Below are positions 1 through 8,253 of a stretch of 64,000 nucleotides of DNA, one piece after another; position 1 is the stretch's first letter, and the number at the start of each line of letters is the position of its first letter. Origin of the DNA: Gemmatimonadaceae bacterium (lineage in GTDB: Bacteria; Gemmatimonadota; Gemmatimonadetes; Gemmatimonadales; Gemmatimonadaceae); contig DASQFN010000102.1 of assembly GCA_035633115.1 (NCBI GenBank), positions 62,001 to 126,000 on the forward strand. Reading direction: 5' to 3'. The translations under genes were made by a program, and so were the position numbers. The notes below the pieces were generated by a model. It was not told the origin of the DNA, ran no database searches, and saw only the letters and a program-made list of their open reading frames with translations.

Positions 1-1
1 T

Positions 2-877
2 CCGACGCCGGGAGGCACGCGGCTCGTTCGCATTCCGTTTGATCCTGGCGATTTGTTCCACTATTACACGATCGAGTTTCGAATGCCTCGCGCGCTTGAC
101 ACAGGAATTCCCGCCGGCATCGTGCTACTGCACGAAGTTCGTCGTGGCACACCGGGGGATCCAACGAACGCGCAATACTTCAGCTTCCTCATGATCGATC
201 CAACCGGATCGCGGCCGCCCCGCTCCTCACTCAACGCGAATGGTGTGAATGTCAGCGTAGTCAGCATCGACACCGTCGCGGGTCGGGCGACAGTTTCGGT
301 CACAGGTAATATCGCTCAGCGCTGTCTCCAGGGATTCGTCTGGCGCGAGGCACGCTCCACTGACCGAGTGTGTGTCATCGGTGCTACACGTGCCGAGACC
401 AGGCAAGAGAACTCGCTGGCGAACACGCGGCGGAGTCCGACTGGGGGTCCATTCGGACCGAACACTTGTCTGCCAGGATTCGTGTGGCGCGAAGCATTTC
501 CAGGTGACCAGGTATGCGTTACAGGCGCCTCTCGCACACGGGCAGCCAGCGACAATGCCTCCGCCTCATCGCGCGCGAATCCCGCACGGTTCGTCTTCGG
601 CCCGAATACTTGCAAGTCTCAATACGTTTGGCGAGAAGCAGATGGCATGGACTACGTCTGCGTTCCGGGTGAGACGCGTGCTGACACGCGACAGGAGAAC
701 CTTCTCGCGAGCACTCGGCGCAGCCCAGCGGGCGGACCGTTTGGACCCAATACCTGCTTGCAGGGTTTCGTATGGCGTGAAGCGTTTCCCGGTGACCAGG
801 TTTGCGTTACCGGCGCCTCTCGTGCGCGCGCAGCCGCAGACAATCAGCAGGCGGCGAGCCGCGTCGAGAAACCGTGA
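2..877 (+). CDS. C-terminal part of a secreted protein with four 48-residue Cys repeats
   Basis: The frame is open from the first bases, so the start lies outside the window. After a beta-rich segment come four tandem repeats. Their first Cys codons lie at 323, 467, 611 and 755, an exact 144-base (48-residue) period. Each repeat holds a GFVWREA-like motif, a VCV motif about ten residues later and a GPFGPNTC-like junction. This repeat type is familiar from bacterial secreted or surface proteins, and paired cysteines suggest disulfides outside the cytoplasm. Function is unknown. The gene ends 74 bases before a small secreted protein on the same strand, possibly one unit. Confidence 0.8.
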   Translation, partial: PTPGGTRLVRIPFDPGDLFHYYTIEFRMPRALDTGIPAGIVLLHEVRRGTPGDPTNAQYFSFLMIDPTGSRPPRSSLNANGVNVSVVSIDTVAGRATVSVTGNIAQRCLQGFVWREARSTDRVCVIGATRAETRQENSLANTRRSPTGGPFGPNTCLPGFVWREAFPGDQVCVTGASRTRAASDNASASSRANPARFVFGPNTCKSQYVWREADGMDYVCVPGETRADTRQENLLASTRRSPAGGPFGPNTCLQGFVWREAFPGDQVCVTGASRARAAADNQQAASRVEKP

Positions 878-951
878 GTGCGCTGTCCGCTCATTTGTCA
901 GCTCTACATTCGTGGCGCTCTTGCGCGCGACTCTCTTGAAGGAGTTGGACC

Positions 952-1338
952 ATGAACCTCAAATCACTCAAGTTGTTTCTTGTCGTTGCGTTGGTGCCGT
1001 CCGCGCTGGCGGCGCAGGATACGGCAGTACGTCATCGCCATCAGCCCGAAATCGACACCACACGAATCGGGGTTATGTCACCAATCGTTGTGCAACAGCG
1101 GCTGCGCCTGCTTGGATATTCTCGGGTGGCCATTGTCGAGAATGTGCGCTCGCACGTACGCGCAAATGCGTTTAGATCGGGCCGCGCCGTCGCGGTGAAG
1201 TATGACCCGCATTCGGGCAAGACCACAGCACTGCCGGGCCGATTTGAAAGGACTCCTCGTGGACTGCTTCTCGTGAGACCTGACGGATCCGCAATCGTAC
1301 CACCGAACGAACCAGACCAGACGCCCCGGAGACAGTAA
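952..1338 (+). CDS. Small secreted hypothetical protein
   Basis: A 128-residue protein preceded by a good ribosome-binding site (AAGGAG, 6-7 bases before ATG). Residues 1-20 form a clear Sec signal peptide (KSLKLFLVVALVPSALAAQ) with a likely signal peptidase I site after ALA. The mature part is basic and has no recognised domain. 'LRLLGYSRVAIVENVRSHV' resembles short periplasmic BON/PepSY-like segments but is too short to assign. It follows the repeat protein on the same strand. Confidence 0.75.
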   Translation: MNLKSLKLFLVVALVPSALAAQDTAVRHRHQPEIDTTRIGVMSPIVVQQRLRLLGYSRVAIVENVRSHVRANAFRSGRAVAVKYDPHSGKTTALPGRFERTPRGLLLVRPDGSAIVPPNEPDQTPRRQ

Positions 1339-1547
1339 CGCGCGGTCGATCACACCAAGAAACAGCGAAGGATGTCTCTGGGTTCGCAACGGCGTGGAAG
1401 AAACTCAGCTACTGCAAGGCACAGTCGCCTTTTTCTAGTGAACTCCCTAATCGGTGGAGTCCCGTCTGTGTGACCGGCTGCCGGGCCGCCAAATAAAAGC
1501 TCAAGTGTGTACTTTGCCGGACTTCGAGGGGCCGATGAAGGAACTGA

Positions 1548-2336
1548 TCAGGAAGGGAGAAGCTGACCGGCGAATCGGTAATCAGGGGCTGCTGCTCTAG
1601 CAGGCGGCAGGTACAATGTGCACGCGGCCGTGATAGGAGCGGCAGCAACCGTGTACAAGGCGACCCGATTGATGACAGGCTCGCAGCCGGTAAACATCGC
1701 AGCCTCGTATATGACCACTTCGTGGTTGGAGGGGTAAAAGGTCAGCAGTTTGTTCACCAGCAACGGAAGAGCTTTCAGATCGTATCCCGCTCGTCGATAT
1801 GTCCAATCGCCCAATGCTCCTGCCTGCCACAAGATGAGTTGACTCGAAGGATCAATGACACGGTCGTTCATAAGGAAGTCGGTGGCTTCGTACGATTGGC
1901 AACCGTTCACTGCGGGGTCCACGCCAAGGTCAGCGAAAAGGCAGTCTTCAGAAGAGATGCCTGGCAGCATACGCGCCTCAAACCCTTCGGCTCGAGCTCG
2001 ACGAATAGACTCATGAGGAGGGTACGCAAACACACCGGGGTGACCGTAAAAGGCCCCGCACACGTTTGCGCCCCGCCTCACACGCGAGAGTATGAACTCG
2101 ATCATTTCGTTGTAACTGTCGATGCGCTGCTTGCCCTCGGCGTAAAACCTCTGGAGTGAAGTTTCCCTGCCCGGTTTGAGCCGCCTTATCACCTCTTCTG
2201 CCACTGGATCAGCAACGAGGTGAATGAGCTCGTCCGCTCTTTGAATCCATGCAATCGCTTCAATTGTCAACTGGCCGACGGTGCGAATGCCAGTGCCGAC
2301 AATCGTTAACGATCCTATTCGAACGGGCTTCAGCAT
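1548..2336 (-). CDS. Borosin-type peptide alpha-N-methyltransferase (split, SAM-dependent)
   Basis: A 262-residue enzyme of the tetrapyrrole-methylase fold, closely resembling the methyltransferase domain of fungal OphMA and bacterial split borosin enzymes. It has VGTG at 13-16 (SAM site), FYGHPGVF at 96-103 and MLPGISSEDCLF at 123-134. Tyr65, Arg71 and Tyr75 in FYAEGKQRIDSY match the OphMA Tyr/Arg/Tyr active-site segment. It has no fused core peptide, so it should act in trans on the precursor encoded 35 bases upstream on the same strand. Known family members methylate backbone amide nitrogens iteratively, using SAM. Corrin/porphyrin methylases share the fold but not this motif set. No strong Shine-Dalgarno is visible before the ATG, so translation may be coupled to the precursor gene. 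Confidence 0.9.
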   Translation of the reverse strand: MLKPVRIGSLTIVGTGIRTVGQLTIEAIAWIQRADELIHLVADPVAEEVIRRLKPGRETSLQRFYAEGKQRIDSYNEMIEFILSRVRRGANVCGAFYGHPGVFAYPPHESIRRARAEGFEARMLPGISSEDCLFADLGVDPAVNGCQSYEATDFLMNDRVIDPSSQLILWQAGALGDWTYRRAGYDLKALPLLVNKLLTFYPSNHEVVIYEAAMFTGCEPVINRVALYTVAAAPITAACTLYLPPARAAAPDYRFAGQLLPS

Positions 2337-2371
2337 ATACGCCGGTGCGATTGGGTTTCCGCAGCCAATGA

Positions 2372-2965
2372 TTATTGGTTTCGCTTTGGCTTAGCACTGC
2401 GGCCCGATTTTGACGCCTTCCGCGGTGTCTTGGCGATAGCGCCAGGATTCGTTCTAACCGGTGGCAGAGGCGGTTGGACCACAAACTGTGGCGGGGGGTG
2501 CACGACGAATTGCGGTGGCGGGTGCACGACAAATTGCGGTGGTGGATGCACCACGAATTGCGGTGGGGGATGGACAACAAACTGCGGTGGAGGATGGACA
2601 ACAAACTGCGGCGGCGGATGGACAACAAACTGCGGCGGCGGGTGGACAACAAACTGAGGAGGTACCACAAACTGCGGCGGTACCACGAACTGCGGAGGCA
2701 CTACGAACTGGGGAGGTATTACAAACTGCGGTGCTGGGGGAAAGATGAAATTCGGTTGTTGTCCAGTCTCGGGCGTGAACGCACTAGAAGTCGGGTTGCC
2801 CGCGAGTCGAGAGGCGATCATCGCTGGAACACCGCTACGTAGCGCGACTTTGTCCTCGTCGTTCAGACCGGCTGACTCCATTACAGATTCGGGGTCAAGC
2901 AGGAATTCACCAAGTTTCGAGGCGTCTGTCGCTACATCCGAGAGAAAGGTTCTTAGGTCCGCCAT
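2372..2965 (-). CDS. Borosin precursor with leader domain and twelve-repeat core
   Basis: A 197-residue protein starting at the ATG that follows a perfect AGGAGG. An in-frame ATG at 3007 lacks one. Residues 3-54 look like a helical borosin-binding domain: LLDPESVMESAGL then LNDEDKVALRSG, like the clasp region of OphMA. Residues 76-163 are the core: one PAPQFVI, four PPQFVV and seven HPPPQFVV units. Residues 164-197 form a basic Pro/Lys tail. The next gene downstream is the borosin methyltransferase. The repeated Phe-Val-Val stretches are the expected type of hydrophobic methylation site. No protease or cyclase gene is adjacent. The antisense frames over the repeats are shadows. Confidence 0.88.
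   Translation of the reverse strand: MADLRTFLSDVATDASKLGEFLLDPESVMESAGLNDEDKVALRSGVPAMIASRLAGNPTSSAFTPETGQQPNFIFPPAPQFVIPPQFVVPPQFVVPPQFVVPPQFVVHPPPQFVVHPPPQFVVHPPPQFVVHPPPQFVVHPPPQFVVHPPPQFVVHPPPQFVVQPPLPPVRTNPGAIAKTPRKASKSGRSAKPKRNQ
2476..2738 (-). repeat. Tandem core-peptide repeat array inside the borosin precursor
   Basis: Seven 24-base units (HPPPQFVV) are followed toward the gene's 5' end by four 18-base units (PPQFVV) and one variant (PAPQFVI). Units differ mostly at third codon positions (GGC/GGT/GGA, ACG/ACA/ACC on the plus strand) while the peptide is kept. That argues for selection on the peptide and expansion by unit duplication. Confidence 0.93.
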
Positions 2966-3039
2966 AGTCCCTCCTGAAAAGTTGCCGAGTTCGAGTTCGG
3001 CGTTCACGGACGCAGTGTAGGGGAGGCGCGTGGAGCGTC

Positions 3040-3078
3040 AATGCCGTTTTTGTATCATGTAACTGCTGTTTTTCTATC
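3040..3078 (-). promoter_or_regulatory. Tandem half-site element A (upstream of the borosin operon)
   Basis: Read on the minus strand: GATAGAAAAACAGCAGTT, then 22 bases later TGATACAAAAACGGCATT. It ends 75 bases before the precursor ATG and points into the gene. It is one of 14 copies in the window. An operator/promoter role is inferred from position only. Confidence 0.75.
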
Positions 3079-3132
3079 GCCGAGACCGAGGATTCAGCGA
3101 TGCTTTGATTCTCCTTCAAGGCAAGTGTTCGT

Positions 3133-3729
3133 CTAATTGGAGAATCGTTCAACCCACAAACGCTGCTCTGGCAACAGCATCCCGTATTCAAGCTCGGTAG
3201 GCGTCCAGGAGTCGTTCGAGTAGATCGGGCGGGCGAAGACGAACGTGCCAGGGTGCGCCGCTGCGAATCGCTCCATTTTCCGAAACACTTTCCCAGCGCC
3301 AGATCGTCCCCGATTCAGTTCTGGGCGTTGCGGAAAAAGATTGATGTCGAGACCACCGCCTGCTGAGTGAGCGATGTAATGTCCCTTGTCGCGGGCTTCA
3401 TCATCTTTGTCCTTGAGTCCCGGCCCGAGAAAGCCCCGTATTCTGGATGCGTCACGTTTTTTGTCCGGAGCTTTTGACAGACCGTAAACCACCACCAGCC
3501 TGTCCTCGGGATTATCTGCGCTGTGACGCGACGGGTCCGAAGTAAAATCGAAGAGATGTTCAAAGCCGTCGATGTTGATCTGAAGGATATTCGGATCGTG
3601 GCGACAGTTCTCGTAGTAGGCGTCGAGCCACAGCGGCGGGAGCTCCCTCTGCAGGAAGACGGCGGCCGTCGCATAACTGCGATCCGGCTGTGGTGGCAAC
3701 ACTTGTGTGTAGTCTATCGAATTGAACAC
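3133..3729 (-). CDS. DNA/RNA non-specific endonuclease-like protein
   Basis: A 198-residue protein. The segment DKGHYIAHSAGGGLDINLFP, followed by Q, ELNRG and ME, matches the layout of the beta-beta-alpha metal nuclease family (DRGH, then N..PQ, then N/E metal ligands), with Lys in place of Arg. No signal peptide is visible, although the N-terminus may be mis-set. It is the last gene of a minus-strand run from the phospholipase D gene (17 bases after the PF04185 gene), so it is probably co-transcribed with the lipases. A catalytically altered or structural homologue is possible. Confidence 0.6.
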   Translation of the reverse strand: MFNSIDYTQVLPPQPDRSYATAAVFLQRELPPLWLDAYYENCRHDPNILQINIDGFEHLFDFTSDPSRHSADNPEDRLVVVYGLSKAPDKKRDASRIRGFLGPGLKDKDDEARDKGHYIAHSAGGGLDINLFPQRPELNRGRSGAGKVFRKMERFAAAHPGTFVFARPIYSNDSWTPTELEYGMLLPEQRLWVERFSN

Positions 3730-3745
3730 GCTGCGAAATGCTACC

Positions 3746-5785
3746 TCATCGCCGCTCTTTCGTCCGCATGTTTAGCTGCCGACCCTCGCGAGCGAGTCGC
3801 TTGATATCCATTCCATGCCTGACCTTCAACTTCGCCTCAGTCATGAAAATCGCTGCGTCCAGTCCGGTGGCGATCCTCATGTAATCTTCGATCCACTGCG
3901 CGCGTTCGGGGTACTCGGCGGTCTGCAACACTTTCAGTAACGCGACCTGCAGAAAGCCGATCTGAGTCCGAGTAAGGCGATAACCTGCAATATCCCGGTC
4001 CCGGTAGAAACCCGCTCGCCTGGCGATTCGCAGCTCCGAGCGCCGACGCAAGAGGCCATCCTCGCTGTCATTATCATCTTCCTCGCATGACAGCGGGTTC
4101 GGATTGATGGCTGGCGGCGGAAGTATTGTCGGCGCATCGGTGCGGGGTGTCGCGAGTGGCAATAGGTGCAGAAAGTCGTTGGCTGCCTGGTCGCGGTTCG
4201 TCAGGTGCGCCATTCCAAACAGTTTCTCCAGAGTAGATAACATCGACGTGTGGTCGTAAATCGTGTGATCGATCACACCGCGCTTGGTGTAAGGAGAAAT
4301 CACCAGTGTCGGAACCCGCACGCCGAGCTGATCGAACTTGAAACCATGTTGGACATATGCTGCGGTCTCGAGGTCCCCTGGTGGAACCGCGGAGCCAGGC
4401 GCTACGTGATCGTAGAACCCACCATGCTCGTCGAACGTGACAATGAGCATGCTGTGCTCCCAGTGTGGTGAATTGCGAATCGTTTCGTAGACTTTCTTGA
4501 TTAACCGTTCGCCTCGCGTGACGTCGTCGAGCGGGTGCATTGAGTTGCCGCAGGTAAAGTCTCCGGGACCCGTAACGTCGAACTTGTGCGAGCCGTACTT
4601 GGGTTCGATGAATACGAATTTCTCGCCGAATGTGGGTTTGTTCACCTCACTCGCGAAGTCATCGAAATCCTTGAATCGACCTTGAAGAGCATTGAGATTC
4701 ATGCCCTTCATTGCAAAGCTTACAGGAAAATCATCTCCCTCGAAAATCCGCCAGCGTTTGCAATTGGCATCCAGCAGGTCGAACACATTTCCGTTCTGGA
4801 ATCTGTAACCTTCGACGGTGGTCGAAGTAACGACATCCAGCTTACTTGGGCTTCCGTCGAGGCCCCCCGAGCTCGCCGCCAACAAAAAGAATCGATTGGG
4901 CCAAGTGGGCCCGGGCAATGACGAAAACCACTGATCACACACCGCGAACTCGCTCGCAAGTGTGTTGAGTACTGGCAGCTGCCCTGGATCGTAACACAAC
5001 ATTATGCGTTCGGGCGTAGTTGATCCGTTATCCAGGTAATTCTGGATAAAACCAGAGTTGTCGATCGCCGGGTACCCGCCGAGCACTGGGGAGTACGTTG
5101 CCCCGTTACCGCAAAGTGACACAAGCGTTTCCTCAAATTCGTGGCCGGGATCCGCGTCGATATCCTTCAGTTGGAAATCCGCTGGGGTGGCGACATTGAC
5201 CGGGGCCATCGTCACCGGATTGACGTTACTGGTTACAGCCGGATCAAAGCCGACATTGAACACCGTTGGGTGGCCGTCCGGATCCACTCCGACGATCCCG
5301 CTGAAGCCCAGCATGTGGTCGAACGATCGGTTCTCTAACATCAGCACGAACACATGCTCGATGCGCGGCACGGGTCTGCGTTGGCCAAAAATCGAACCCA
5401 CCAATCTGATCAGATTGCGGAAAGCGCAACGCAAGGTATCCCATGCTACGCAGACTAGTTGCAGTGCCCAGGAGACTGCGACACAAACTGTCTTCACTAT
5501 CCATGCGAACGCTTTGCAAACCCACTTGGAGACCCAGTAGTACGCTTTGCAGACCCATTTCGCGACCCAGTAGTAAGCGCGGCAGAAGAACCCGGCAATG
5601 CAATTCCAAGGCGTGTACCAATGGCATTCTTCCCACGACGTGCACTTGCTGGATCCTTCATCGGCCCAACGGGAGCATTTTCTTGACCCTTCGTCAGCCC
5701 ACGAGGTGCACTTGTAGTCCACTTCCGAGCTCCAGTTCTTGCAACTGATGACGAACGTATCGACCCACCTAGTGCATGTGGACAT
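3746..5785 (-). CDS. PF04185 phosphoesterase (phospholipase C/acid phosphatase-like) with Cys/Trp repeat N-terminus
   Basis: A 679-residue protein. From residue 143 it is a phosphoesterase-family domain: HVFVLMLENRSFDHMLGF at 144-161 (family signature with metal and nucleophile residues), DQWFSSLPGPTWPNR, DEHGGFYDHV and PTLVISPYTKRG. The family cleaves phospholipids or phosphomonoesters. Residues 4-115 are unusual: cysteines at 4, 15, 26, 37, 48 and again at 68, 79, 90, 101, 112 recur every 11 residues, mostly as C-x-x-W, with the second half very hydrophobic (AYYWVAKWV type). No ordinary signal peptide is present. It starts 2 bases after the stop of the small membrane protein gene, so translation is likely coupled. 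Confidence 0.88.
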   Translation of the reverse strand: MSTCTRWVDTFVISCKNWSSEVDYKCTSWADEGSRKCSRWADEGSSKCTSWEECHWYTPWNCIAGFFCRAYYWVAKWVCKAYYWVSKWVCKAFAWIVKTVCVAVSWALQLVCVAWDTLRCAFRNLIRLVGSIFGQRRPVPRIEHVFVLMLENRSFDHMLGFSGIVGVDPDGHPTVFNVGFDPAVTSNVNPVTMAPVNVATPADFQLKDIDADPGHEFEETLVSLCGNGATYSPVLGGYPAIDNSGFIQNYLDNGSTTPERIMLCYDPGQLPVLNTLASEFAVCDQWFSSLPGPTWPNRFFLLAASSGGLDGSPSKLDVVTSTTVEGYRFQNGNVFDLLDANCKRWRIFEGDDFPVSFAMKGMNLNALQGRFKDFDDFASEVNKPTFGEKFVFIEPKYGSHKFDVTGPGDFTCGNSMHPLDDVTRGERLIKKVYETIRNSPHWEHSMLIVTFDEHGGFYDHVAPGSAVPPGDLETAAYVQHGFKFDQLGVRVPTLVISPYTKRGVIDHTIYDHTSMLSTLEKLFGMAHLTNRDQAANDFLHLLPLATPRTDAPTILPPPAINPNPLSCEEDDNDSEDGLLRRRSELRIARRAGFYRDRDIAGYRLTRTQIGFLQVALLKVLQTAEYPERAQWIEDYMRIATGLDAAIFMTEAKLKVRHGMDIKRLAREGRQLNMRTKERR

Positions 5786-5787
5786 GA

Positions 5788-6114
5788 TCAGACGTCTCTC
5801 ATTGGATAAGTCCTGTGGAGATGACGGTACAAAAGGGCGAGTCGGATTCGCGCGACGCCAATGCCGATCAGCTTCCCGATCAGGCTTGCACTGAAAACGA
5901 ACAGCGTTCCCCAGAACAGATCGACAAGGACCTCACCCTTTCTAATCCCATCGATGACGAAGCGGGTGATGACGAGGCCGAGAGAAACGACCATGAAGGC
6001 GCCGCCGGTTGAGCAGCCGCATTCATTGTGGTAGGCCTTGGCCCGGTCGACGTACGGTCGGAGATTTTCACGCTCTGCCGGAAACGACTTCAGCAGTCTC
6101 TCAAGCGTTGTCAT
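5788..6114 (-). CDS. Small membrane protein with CGCSTGG motif
   Basis: From the ATG at 6114 this is 108 residues. The frame is open further upstream, but that part overlaps the phospholipase D gene. A soluble N-terminus ending in YHNECGCSTGG is followed by two hydrophobic segments (AFMVVSLGLVITRFVI and VDLFWGTLFVFSASLIGKLIG) and a basic tail. It lies between the phospholipase D and PF04185 genes in a tight operon. Function is unknown, possibly an anchoring or immunity partner. The start is not backed by a good ribosome-binding site. Confidence 0.6.
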   Translation of the reverse strand: MTTLERLLKSFPAERENLRPYVDRAKAYHNECGCSTGGAFMVVSLGLVITRFVIDGIRKGEVLVDLFWGTLFVFSASLIGKLIGIGVARIRLALLYRHLHRTYPMRDV

Positions 6115-6172
6115 GCGACAGGGGAGAAGAATGGCGTCGGAGCATGCGAGCTCGAACCAAGTTACGGGAGCG

Positions 6173-8077
6173 TTATCGGCTTCGAGTTTTTCCGGGTTTA
6201 CGCTTGGTTCCCTTCTTCTTGCGCGCATTGGCTTTGGGCGTCTTGCTCTTCGTAGCGGATTTCGTCGCGCTTCCCTTGCGAGATCCTGCATTTTCGAACC
6301 ATGCTGGTCGCGGATTCTCGAAGAACATCTGTCGGCGCAGTGATTTGAATCCGTCTTTCCAGAAATAACTCTCGCTCCAGCCATCTCCTTCGTCGAGGAA
6401 AATGCTCTTTGAGTCATTTCCTTTCGCAGCCAACTCATTCGCGACATCGCGGAAGTAAAAGTGACGGAAGAGTCGGTCGAACTCAGTCATATAGATGTCT
6501 GCTACCCGCGTATCGCCACGAATGAGGAGCATGTTCTCATCATTTTGAAGCAGAGAGTTCGACGAGAAATTTGCCGATCCTGAGCAGACGAGGGGATCGT
6601 CGGAGAGGGGATCGATGAGCAGAAATTTCGTATGGACAAAGAAGATGAAGCCCGAGTTCTTGCTGCGATAATGCTCCTCTTCCAGAAACCATCTCACGAG
6701 CTCGAAATCCTTGATCTTGTCCCGTGCAACGGGTTTGCCGTTCTTGAACCTGTACTGCTCCCCAAGCGGCACTCCATAAGAAAGAATCAAATGCGCACGG
6801 TCCTTTTGGAACTCCTCCGACTGCGTCTCTGTCGCGGGCTTCTCCATCAGCACGAAGCGGAGAAGCTTTCGTTTTGTGGCGAGCGCCGGGCTGATCTGCT
6901 TTGCGATACCGAAGGCGGCTGTGAACATCAGCGAGCTAGCCGAGTCCTCCACTCGATCCGAGTACCATTTGAGCAGATTAGCCTTAGCGCGGGGCGAGAA
7001 GACGGCAACGATGGACTCTTTGTCTATCAGCGCGGCTGGATCGGGGGTGAGCTTGAAAGCTCCAGCACGCGCGATTTCGAGGTCCGGATTCTTGCGGAGC
7101 AGCTCCCAGTAGGCGAGATACTCGGCAGCCGTGTCCGCATTGCGAACCCAATGTCCAACATTGCTCTGACCGAGAAATCCCGACGCTGTGAAATTCGTCG
7201 ACCCTGTCCAGACTTCGACCGGATCGCCGTTGGCGTCGAGACGCACGATGAACTTGTTATGCGGTATTTTGGTCTTCGATCGCGGAAACAATACTTGTTT
7301 CCCCGCTCGTGTTCGCTTCGGCATGTCAGCCTCTTTGATGGCGGTTTCGTTAGCCGCCTGCTCCTTTCCTCCAGCCTTCGTCGTGTCGTGGTAGACTATT
7401 CGGACGTCAACCCCTCGCTCGATCGCGCGTTTTAGCGCCTGCAAAATCGGCGGGTACGTGAACTCATATGCGGCTACCCGGAGAGCATGCGTCTCAGGGG
7501 TATCGTCGATGTAACGCAGACATGCTCTGAGAAGGCCGCGTGACAGCCATTTAACTCGCGGATCTTCCGGGTCGTCGATGTTTTCGGGCGCCAAGTTGCC
7601 AAACTCCTCGGCGAATTTCTGGCTCGCTATTGCTCCCCGATTGAACCAGACGCCGTGCTCTCCAGCAGAAGGAAATTCCTTCTCGGTTGTGATTTCGAAT
7701 GAGATAGGTGTTTCGGGGGCGAGTGCCCCGGGCGACCCGTACATTGGGTAGACCTCGAAGCGATAGCTCGTGCCAGGCTCGGCTCCGTAATCGCTCCAGA
7801 TGAAGCTCTGAATGGGATGCTCGTTTGTGTAAAACCGTTTTGGTTGCGACGCGTCATCCGGATCGAGAGCGTTCTTGGGATCCGGCTCGAGCGACTGAAA
7901 GACTTTCGTAGAACGGAGCCATTTCGCGGACTGCCCGGAGCCCTTCTCCTCCCGCTTGAACGCGAACCCCCGAAGTCCGATGCGCCGTGGTTCAGGGCAG
8001 TCGATGGCAATGAGTATTGTGCGAATACCGGCAATGACCTTGATGCGGAAATCACCCGCCGACGATTCGATTCTCAT
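6173..8077 (-). CDS. Phospholipase D-like protein with two HKD motifs
   Basis: A 634-residue protein starting at the ATG preceded by AGGTG. The track's earlier start runs through the promoter region. Two phospholipase D catalytic motifs are present: HNKFIVRLD with GSTNFT from His273, and HTKFLLID with GSANFSSNS from His482. A beta-sandwich-like N-terminal domain (residues 1-150, with RFEVYPMYG and PISFEI) precedes them. The C-terminus is a Lys/Arg-rich tail. The family hydrolyses or transfers phosphodiester bonds, and two motifs in one chain give a complete active site. It heads a four-gene minus-strand operon with a tandem element about 90 bases upstream. Polyphosphate or nucleic-acid substrates cannot be excluded. 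Confidence 0.88.
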   Translation of the reverse strand: MRIESSAGDFRIKVIAGIRTILIAIDCPEPRRIGLRGFAFKREEKGSGQSAKWLRSTKVFQSLEPDPKNALDPDDASQPKRFYTNEHPIQSFIWSDYGAEPGTSYRFEVYPMYGSPGALAPETPISFEITTEKEFPSAGEHGVWFNRGAIASQKFAEEFGNLAPENIDDPEDPRVKWLSRGLLRACLRYIDDTPETHALRVAAYEFTYPPILQALKRAIERGVDVRIVYHDTTKAGGKEQAANETAIKEADMPKRTRAGKQVLFPRSKTKIPHNKFIVRLDANGDPVEVWTGSTNFTASGFLGQSNVGHWVRNADTAAEYLAYWELLRKNPDLEIARAGAFKLTPDPAALIDKESIVAVFSPRAKANLLKWYSDRVEDSASSLMFTAAFGIAKQISPALATKRKLLRFVLMEKPATETQSEEFQKDRAHLILSYGVPLGEQYRFKNGKPVARDKIKDFELVRWFLEEEHYRSKNSGFIFFVHTKFLLIDPLSDDPLVCSGSANFSSNSLLQNDENMLLIRGDTRVADIYMTEFDRLFRHFYFRDVANELAAKGNDSKSIFLDEGDGWSESYFWKDGFKSLRRQMFFENPRPAWFENAGSRKGSATKSATKSKTPKANARKKKGTKRKPGKTRSR

Positions 8078-8164
8078 GAGGCACCTCGCGACAAAACTGA
8101 GTTTGGGGTATAGGCGTCTTTCGTGTGTTAGGCGGCTGAGTATATAGGTCACCCCGCGAGGGGC

Positions 8165-8203
8165 AATGCCGTTTTTGTATCATCGAACTGCTGTTTTTGG
8201 ATC
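8165..8203 (-). promoter_or_regulatory. Tandem half-site element B (upstream of the phospholipase D operon)
   Basis: On the minus strand: GATCCAAAAACAGCAGTT, then GATACAAAAACGGCATT. It points toward the phospholipase D gene, about 88 bases before its ATG. With element C it forms a large inverted repeat (arms of about 39 bases, 11-base centre). Confidence 0.75.
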
Positions 8204-8214
8204 AGGGCGGGGGC

Positions 8215-8253
8215 GATACAAAAACAGCAGTTGAACGATACAAAACCGGCATT
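8215..8253 (+). promoter_or_regulatory. Tandem half-site element C (overlaps the 5' end of the ThiF-like gene)
   Basis: GATACAAAAACAGCAGTT, then 22 bases later GATACAAAACCGGCATT. This is the divergent partner of element B. Its last half-site overlaps the only usable start (TTG 8231) of the ThiF-like frame. Confidence 0.75.

Noticed and set aside
2430-2842. Gly/Cys/Thr-rich plus-strand frames over 2.43-2.84 kb that look like an antifreeze or structural repeat protein
   Set aside because: They are antisense readings of the borosin core repeats. The minus frame has the leader, the ribosome-binding site and the matching enzyme.
3040-3078. Elements as sigma-54 or Bacteroidetes-type core promoters
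   Set aside because: No TGGCAC/TTGC pair at the right spacing, and the TAnnTTTG box is not in the right strand or position. The equal, repeated half-sites look like an operator.
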